Source: an uncultured Oscillospiraceae bacterium (GTDB lineage Bacteria > Bacillota > Clostridia > Oscillospirales > Oscillospiraceae). From it: DNA of 10,359 bases. The notes under the pieces were generated by a model that searched no databases, was not told the origin of the DNA, and saw only the letters and a program-made list of their open reading frames with translations. The stretch spans positions 1-10,359 of the forward strand of contig CATZYY010000077.1 in the NCBI GenBank assembly GCA_958426425.1. Reading direction: 5' to 3'. Shown piece after piece: positions 6,618 through 10,359 of this stretch. The position numbers and the translations under genes were made by a program. Numbering within the stretch: position 1 is the first letter of the stretch; each line of letters starts with the position of its first letter.

Positions 6618-6848
6618 TCAGGGAGCCGGGCGGTGGAAGTCCTCCAGATCACCAATTCGGTGGTTGATGACCTTGATCTGCTCCTCCACCACCGGAATAC
6701 GCCGGGCAAAGTTGTTGTGTTCCCGAACCTCTCGGGTCAGCTCGTCCACCTTGGTGTCCGTCACTGCCTGGTGCTTGTTGTTGGAGATGATGACGCCCAG
6801 CAGCGTCAGCCCTCCGGTAAGCAGGGCCGTCACAATGCTCTCGGTCAT
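6618..6848 (-). CDS. Membrane-anchored coiled-coil phage protein (XhlA-like role)
   Basis: A 76-residue protein with an N-terminal span (about 4-22, IVTALLTGGLTLLGVII) followed by a helical coiled coil (TDTKVDELTREVREHNN, then EEQIKVINHRIGDLED). Proteins with this HNNFARRxPVVEEQIK core are frequent in Firmicute phage lysis cassettes. Bacillus XhlA has the reverse order (coil first, span last), so this is an analogue in role rather than a clear homologue. The start overlaps the stop of the carbohydrate-binding-like gene (ATGA). The next gene begins 15 bp downstream. Confidence 0.78.
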   Translation of the reverse strand: MTESIVTALLTGGLTLLGVIISNNKHQAVTDTKVDELTREVREHNNFARRIPVVEEQIKVINHRIGDLEDFHRPAP

Positions 6849-7318
6849 GTCTCCGAGACCTCCGGCAGTTCCACGGTTTCCCAGCCGTCGGGATAGGCGT
6901 CGGGAGCCAAAGCGTTATTGTCAATTTTGGAGCGCCATACCCGTCCGCCGTAGAGGCAGCACTCCCCGGTTTGATAGAGGCCACGGCTGCCCTGGGGGGC
7001 CTGGTAGTCCTTGGCGGCTGTGGGGTCGGTGGTGTGGCAGATGTCCCACAGGCTCACCGCCTGGTCCGGGCTCCAGTCCGGCTGGGCAGTGGCGTCATGC
7101 TGCTGCCAGAGCTTGTAGACCTGCCCCTGCCATTTGTAGGGAGTGCCCACCGGCACCGAAGAATAGTCTCGCTGCCGCCAGGTGGGGATCTGGTCTTCGG
7201 AAGAAATCAGGGTGGTGCCGTCCGCCTCTCCGGAAACGGCTTTGGCGGCCAGGGCAGCGGCGTCGGCGGCGCCCCGCTGCCGCAGTTCCTCCTGGGCCAT
7301 GGTTACGATCTCAGCCAT
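6845..7318 (-). CDS. Phage tail-tip protein with carbohydrate-binding-like repeats
   Basis: A 157-residue protein. An alanine-rich helical N-terminus (about 1-30) is followed by two related Trp-rich modules. The first contains GTPYKWQGQVYKLWQQHDA, then WSPDQAVSLWDI; the second contains GECCLYGGRVWRSKIDNNAL, then YPDGWETVE. Their pattern (variable lead, G-V-Y/W, then W-x-P or D-G-W) resembles family 5/12 carbohydrate-binding modules found on phage tail fibres and chitinases. It probably binds cell-surface glycan. The ATG at 7318 is chosen because AAGGAG lies 9 bases upstream; an earlier in-frame ATG at 7339 has a poorer site. It overlaps the preceding gene by 8 bp and the next by 4 bp. Confidence 0.75.
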   Translation of the reverse strand: MAEIVTMAQEELRQRGAADAAALAAKAVSGEADGTTLISSEDQIPTWRQRDYSSVPVGTPYKWQGQVYKLWQQHDATAQPDWSPDQAVSLWDICHTTDPTAAKDYQAPQGSRGLYQTGECCLYGGRVWRSKIDNNALAPDAYPDGWETVELPEVSET

Positions 7319-7982
7319 TGCTCTCCACTCCTTCCTCATAGGCCTGCTCCAGGGACGCCACCACAGCGGCGCCGCTGTCGGCCTTTAATGCCTCAATCTC
7401 CTGGGCCTGGGCGGCAATGGTTTCATCCTTCTGGACAGCGGCAGCGGCAGCCTCTGCCGCTTGGGCCAGTGCTTTCTCTGTCTGAGTCTGCGCCTCGGCG
7501 GCCTGGGTCTGCGCCTGTTCCATCTGGGCCTGTGCCTGCTTGGCCTGAGATTGGGCCTCCGCAGCCTGAGCCTGCGCCTCAATAACCTGTGCTTGGGCCT
7601 GTTCCGCTTGTGCCTGGGCATCGGCCATCTGCTCCGTCAGGTCGCTGAGTTGCTGCTCCAGCTCTGATACCTGCGCGGTGTAAGCAGATACATCTCCCAG
7701 ATACTGCTTCGCTACCTGCACGGTCACTGTGTAGCTTCTGCTGGAGTGGTCATAGGTGATGTCCGTCACGGTAAACCCATAGCCCTGGGGCAGGCCTGTA
7801 AGGGCGGGACAGTCTGCCCGGAGGGGCTCCACAATGGGAGATTCCCAGTTGATGCCTTCAATGTCTGTCAGCTCTGCGCTGCTCCGCTCAAACACCACCT
7901 GATACTGTCCGTTGGCTGGACTTGCCGCAATGTAGGCGGCAGTGACGCCGTCAATCCGCCAGGTCTCTCCGAATTTACTCAC
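7311..7982 (-). CDS. Phage-associated protein with nine-heptad Gln/Ala coiled coil
   Basis: A 223-residue protein. The N-terminal ~95 residues (FGETWRIDGVTAAYIAAS, later GLPQGYGFTVTDITYDHS) form a probable beta-rich domain of no recognised family. A coiled coil runs from about 100 to 200, including nine consecutive seven-residue repeats at 122-184 (AQAQAEQ, AQAQVIE, AQAQAAE and so on). The start is the GTG at 7982, with AAGGAGG 8 bases upstream; the 76 in-frame residues further upstream look non-coding and have no suitable start. It is the first gene of the lysis cassette, where a tail-fibre or baseplate gene usually stands. A trimeric fibre shaft joining the phage tail to the next protein's glycan-binding modules is an inference. 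Confidence 0.78.
   Translation of the reverse strand: MSKFGETWRIDGVTAAYIAASPANGQYQVVFERSSAELTDIEGINWESPIVEPLRADCPALTGLPQGYGFTVTDITYDHSSRSYTVTVQVAKQYLGDVSAYTAQVSELEQQLSDLTEQMADAQAQAEQAQAQVIEAQAQAAEAQSQAKQAQAQMEQAQTQAAEAQTQTEKALAQAAEAAAAAVQKDETIAAQAQEIEALKADSGAAVVASLEQAYEEGVESNG
7431..7619 (-). repeat. Nine tandem 21-bp/7-residue repeats
   Basis: Inside the preceding coding region, nine back-to-back heptads follow the pattern A-Q-x-Q-x-x-E/Q: AQAQAEQ, AQAQVIE, AQAQAAE, AQSQAKQ, AQAQMEQ, AQTQAAE, AQTQTEK, ALAQAAE, AAAAAVQ. Repeats 1-8 are closest and the last has decayed. The DNA shows degenerate 21-bp periodicity, consistent with repeat-unit expansion and contraction. Confidence 0.85.
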
Positions 7983-8005
7983 AATCTTCGCCTCCTTCTG
8001 GATTG

Positions 8006-8030
8006 CCCCAAGCGGGAGGGCCGCCTGGGG
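8006..8030. other. Hairpin in the leader of the lysis cassette
   Basis: Nine of ten bases pair between CCCCAAGCGG and CCGCCTGGGG around a GAGGG loop. It lies about 8 bases before the ribosome site of the first cassette gene on the minus strand. There is no T-run on either side, so it is not a terminator; it could affect translation or mRNA stability. Confidence 0.4.
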
Positions 8031-8047
8031 ACAAGTAGGGCGTCGAC

Positions 8048-8076
8048 AGTGTAAAAGTTGCACGAAAACATGCAAC
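8048..8076 (-). promoter_or_regulatory. Possible lysis-cassette promoter overlapping an inverted repeat
   Basis: The minus strand offers TTGCAT (8070-8075) and TACACT (8048-8053), 16 bp apart, matching the -35 and -10 consensus at 3 and 4 of 6 positions. A 6-bp perfect inverted repeat, GTTGCA-8-TGCAAC (8057-8076), covers the -35 and spacer, where a repressor could bind. The promoter call is weak; the inverted repeat itself is plainly visible. Confidence 0.3.
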
Positions 8077-8197
8077 CAGAGCAGCTGTGGGAGTTCAATT
8101 TTAGATTTGCCTGTAAGAGAAAAGAATCTGTCTTTTCTACAAATACAAATTGTAAAAAATATGTACTCATTAGGAAAACATTTGGAGGAATCGCCCA

Positions 8198-8226
8198 TTG
8201 TAATCCCCATAGGGCAGGCATATAAT
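8198..8226 (+). promoter_or_regulatory. ilvA promoter
   Basis: TTGTAA (8198-8203) and a perfect TATAAT (8221-8226) are separated by 17 bp, an ideal sigma-70/SigA spacing. The ilvA ATG is 32 bp after the -10 box, so the leader is only about 25 bases. That leaves no room for a riboswitch or attenuator. Confidence 0.8.
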
Positions 8227-8258
8227 CAGTGCAGAAACAAGGACAAGGAGGGGGAGCC

Positions 8259-9449
8259 ATGCTGACACTGGATATGGTGCGGGAGGCCCAGGAAGCGCTG
8301 CGGGGCATTGCCCGGAAAACGCCTCTGGACCCGGCCCCACGGCTGGGAGAAAATATTTACATCAAAGCGGAGAACTTGCAATTAACTGGCGCCTTCAAGC
8401 TGCGGGGCGCCTACAACAAGATCCGTTCCCTGACGCCGGAGGAGGCGCAGCGGGGCGTGGTGGCCTGCTCCGCCGGGAATCATGCTCAGGGCATCGCCCT
8501 GTCGGCCACCCGGCTGGGGATCAAGTCGGTGATCTGTATGCCCGCCGGGGCCCCTATCAGCAAGGTGGAGGCCACTCGGAACTACGGCGCCGAGGTGGTG
8601 CTGGTGCCCGGCGTTTACGACGACGCGGCGGCAGAGGCAGAACGGATGGTTCGGGAGGAGGGCTACACTTTTGCCCATCCCTTTAACGACCCCCTGGTGA
8701 TCGCCGGGCAGGGTACCATCGGCCTGGAGATTTTAGAGCAGCTGCCGGAAGTGGAGCAGATCGTGGTGCCCATCGGCGGCGGCGGGCTCATCAGCGGCAT
8801 TGCCTTTGTGGTGAAAGCCCTGAAGCCGGACTGCCGGATTGTAGGGGTTCAGGCGGCGGGAGCTGCCTCCATGTATCTCTCCCGCCATGCCGGCGGGCCC
8901 ACGGAGCTGCGCAGCGTCTCTACCATCGCGGACGGCATCGCCGTGAAAAAGCCGGGGGATCTGACCTTCGCCCTGTGTCAGCAGTATGTGGATGAGATCG
9001 TTACCGTCAGCGAGGACGAGATCGCCTCTGCCATTCTGGCGTTGATGGAGGTGCAGAAAACCGTGGCGGAAGGTGCCGGGGCCACCAGCGTGGCGGCGGC
9101 CATGTTCGGCAAGGTGGACACTTCCACCCGCAAGACCGTGTGCCTGGTTTCCGGAGGCAACGTGGATGTCACCACACTGTCTCGGATTATCACCAAGGGC
9201 CTGTCCAAGGCCGGGCGGATTGCGGAGATTACCACCAAGGTGGTGGATAAGCCCGGCAGCCTGCTGCAGATGCTGAAGGTGGTGGCCGACAGCGGCGCCA
9301 ACATCCTCAGCATCAATCACTCCCGGGAGGACCAGCACTCCGACGTGGGGGCCTGCATGGTATCCATGGTGCTGGAGACCCGGGACAGCGCCCACGTGGA
9401 GAAAATCCGCCAGGATTTGACCGCCCTGGGCTACCACCTGGAAGAGTAA
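8259..9449 (+). CDS. ilvA: Threonine ammonia-lyase (threonine dehydratase)
   Basis: A 396-residue PLP enzyme converting L-threonine to 2-oxobutanoate and ammonia, the first step from threonine towards isoleucine. GAFKLRGA carries the PLP-binding Lys47. SAGNHAQG (71-78) and the phosphate-binding PIGGGG (171-176) are classic fold-type II motifs, and VCLVSGGNVD closes the catalytic domain. Residues ~321-396 form a single ACT domain (ITTKVVDKPGSLLQMLKVVA, then NILSINHSR) for amino-acid control. This short form, about 400 residues, is common in Firmicutes. It can serve biosynthesis or threonine catabolism, so tdcB-like naming is an alternative. The ATG at 8259 has AAGGAGG upstream at 7 bases; the TATAAT promoter and a downstream terminator make it a single-gene unit. 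Confidence 0.93.
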   Translation: MLTLDMVREAQEALRGIARKTPLDPAPRLGENIYIKAENLQLTGAFKLRGAYNKIRSLTPEEAQRGVVACSAGNHAQGIALSATRLGIKSVICMPAGAPISKVEATRNYGAEVVLVPGVYDDAAAEAERMVREEGYTFAHPFNDPLVIAGQGTIGLEILEQLPEVEQIVVPIGGGGLISGIAFVVKALKPDCRIVGVQAAGAASMYLSRHAGGPTELRSVSTIADGIAVKKPGDLTFALCQQYVDEIVTVSEDEIASAILALMEVQKTVAEGAGATSVAAAMFGKVDTSTRKTVCLVSGGNVDVTTLSRIITKGLSKAGRIAEITTKVVDKPGSLLQMLKVVADSGANILSINHSREDQHSDVGACMVSMVLETRDSAHVEKIRQDLTALGYHLEE

Positions 9450-9469
9450 GCGCCAAGCAGTGAAAACGG

Positions 9470-9506
9470 CAGACGGGGCGGACGCCACTGGCGTCCGCCC
9501 CGTCTG
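9470..9506 (+). terminator. ilvA terminator
   Basis: Two perfect 18-base arms (CAGACGGGGCGGACGCCA and its complement) surround one C, 20 bp after the ilvA stop. A short T tract (ATTTTG) follows some 15 bases on, so termination relies mostly on the very stable stem. A TTTTC on the minus side may let it also act in that direction. Confidence 0.85.
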
Positions 9507-9551
9507 GTTCTGAGAGGCATTTTGCTGCTCCTGCACCCAAAAGCACGAAAA

Positions 9552-9596
9552 AGAAGCCTTTCCAGCTGCCCTCACGGAGCAGCTGAAAAGGCTTCT
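9552..9596 (-). terminator. Terminator of the ABC transporter transcript
   Basis: AGAAGCCTTT-c-CAGCTGC pairs with GCAGCTG-a-AAAGGCTTCT around a 9-base loop, with one mismatch. On the minus strand the stem runs into TTTTT, so it terminates the ATPase gene that ends at 9700. The interval 9597-9699 shows no gene. Confidence 0.88.
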
Positions 9597-9699
9597 CAAA
9601 CTTTAAAAAAGGAATTTCTCAGTTGACGGAGGAGACGCCGCTCGGGTGCGGTGTCCTGTTGGATGGGGAAACGGCTGGGAAATCATTTTCTCGGAGAAG

Positions 9700-10359
9700 T
9701 CAGTTTCCCGTCTCCAGAGAGATCTTGTTGAATAGGTTCAGCAAGTCATCCATGGAGGTGGCCGCCTTTTCAGCACCGGCCCGGTCCAGTACCACCTGTC
9801 CCTGCCGCATCATGAGAATCCGGTCGCCGTACTCCGCGGCGTAGCGGAGGTTGTGGGTCACCATCATGGCGGTGAGCCCCTTTTCCCGAACCACCTTGTC
9901 GGTCAGGACCATGATGACCTCGGCGGTCTTGGGGTCCAGGGCGGCGGTGTGTTCATCCAGAATCAAAAACCGCAGGGGGGTCATGGTGGCCATCAGCAGT
10001 GCTACCGCCTGCCGCTGGCCGCCGGAGAGGGCGCCCATGCGCACGTCCAGCTTATCCTCCAGTCCCAGCCCCAGGGAGGACAGCTGCTCCCGGTAATCGG
10101 CCACCCGGCGGCGGTTGATGCCCCGGCCCAGGCCGAAGGGTTTGCCCTTGTTGTCTGCCAGAGACAGGTTTTCCAGCACCGTCAGGTTGGGGCAGGTGCC
10201 GGCGGAGGGGTCCTGATACACCCGGCCCATGGAGGCGTAGCGCTGATAGTCCTTTAGCTTGGAGATGCTTTTGCCGTCCAGCAGCACGTCGCCGCCCTCG
10301 ATGCCGATGGAGCCGCAGATGATGTTCAGCAGGGAGGTCTTGCCGCTGCCGTTGCTGCC
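9700..10359 (-). CDS. ABC transporter ATP-binding protein (5' end beyond window)
   Basis: The C-terminal 219 residues of an ABC ATPase are present; the first few dozen residues lie right of the window. The visible part begins right at the Walker A loop (GSNGSGKTS). Then come the Q-loop region (GRVYQDPSAGTCPNLTVLEN), signature LSGGQRQA, Walker B LRFLILDEH, D-loop AALDPKTA and the switch histidine MMVTHNLRYA. The DPSAGTCPNLT and LLMATMTPLRFLILDEHTAA stretches are typical of COG1101 ATPases. These pair with DUF534/PF04392-type substrate-binding proteins, a group that includes tryptophan/tyrosine importers (TrpXYZ-type). The substrate here is an inference, since the permease and binding protein are outside the window. 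It is the last gene of its operon, with a terminator 104 bp downstream. Confidence 0.92.
   Translation of the reverse strand, partial: GSNGSGKTSLLNIICGSIGIEGGDVLLDGKSISKLKDYQRYASMGRVYQDPSAGTCPNLTVLENLSLADNKGKPFGLGRGINRRRVADYREQLSSLGLGLEDKLDVRMGALSGGQRQAVALLMATMTPLRFLILDEHTAALDPKTAEVIMVLTDKVVREKGLTAMMVTHNLRYAAEYGDRILMMRQGQVVLDRAGAEKAATSMDDLLNLFNKISLETGN

Larger units (their letters stand above)
7983..8197. other. AT-richer intergenic region between lysis cassette and ilvA
   Basis: No convincing gene is seen here. It holds the lysis-cassette ribosome site at its left edge, a hairpin (8006-8030), an inverted repeat (8057-8076) and an A/T-rich tract (about 8095-8180) unlike the GC-rich surroundings. 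It may be the edge of the phage-derived insertion or its promoter region. Confidence 0.6.

Noticed and set aside
7461..7667. Plus-strand Leu/Gly/Cys-rich ORF resembling a membrane protein
   Set aside because: It is the antisense shadow of the Gln/Ala heptad repeats, whose complement reads as Leu, Gly and Cys codons.
8006..8030. Hairpin considered as an intrinsic terminator
   Set aside because: No T-run follows on either strand, and it sits directly before a ribosome site.
7983..8210. 76-residue N-terminal extension of the coiled-coil phage gene
   Set aside because: It covers the AT-rich intergenic region and has no good ribosome site, whereas the GTG at 7982 has AAGGAGG at ideal spacing.
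9597..9699. Short open frame reading plus-strand from about 9623
   Set aside because: It runs antisense into the ABC ATPase gene and crosses that gene's conserved region; no ribosome site or protein-like motif.

Overview
The window looks like chromosome of a high-GC member of the Clostridia, probably an Oscillospiraceae/Flavonifractor-type gut Firmicute. This is inferred from strong AGGAGG-type ribosome sites, GC-rich coding, a Firmicute-style phage lysis cassette, a COG1101-type amino-acid ABC ATPase and a clostridial-type MutY. The species cannot be fixed from sequence alone.

Layout. (1) 1-3109, minus strand: a tightly packed operon read mutY -> (12-codon micro-ORF?) -> two small one-span membrane proteins -> zinc-ribbon protein -> tdk (thymidine kinase) -> pflX-like radical SAM protein, cut by the left edge. 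(2) 3110-3229: a divergent promoter region with a predicted leaderless mutY promoter and a textbook MerR-type promoter/operator (19-bp spacer filled by a perfect 7-7-7 dyad). (3) 3230-5373, plus strand: a five-gene operon comprising a membrane-tethered MerR regulator, two small two-span membrane proteins, a YbjQ-family protein and a metallo-beta-lactamase-fold hydrolase. The regulator and both membrane proteins end in the same C-terminal motif. At all three junctions, the DNA encoding that motif also holds the ribosome site and start codon of the next gene. (4) 5376-5411: a 36-bp perfect palindrome serving as a shared terminator for converging genes. (5) 5414-7982, minus strand: an isolated, intact-looking phage tail-tip/lysis cassette (coiled-coil protein with nine heptad repeats, carbohydrate-binding-like protein, coiled-coil membrane protein, two holin-like proteins, CHAP endolysin) with no head, tail-tube or integrase genes beside it. 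(6) 7983-8258: an AT-richer intergenic region with the ilvA promoter and an inverted repeat. (7) 8259-9449, plus: ilvA threonine dehydratase and its terminator. (8) 9552-10359, minus: a terminator and the 3' part of an ABC transporter ATPase cut by the right edge.

How the parts may work together. The MerR operon is the most promising candidate for an undescribed system. The regulator is anchored in the membrane by a domain resembling its two small partners, and it appears to control its own promoter. A membrane signal (envelope stress or a membrane-active compound) passed through the shared two-span/tail domain is plausible inference, not something the sequence proves. The lysis cassette is either a prophage remnant or a domesticated release module; its tidy gene coupling favours retained function.
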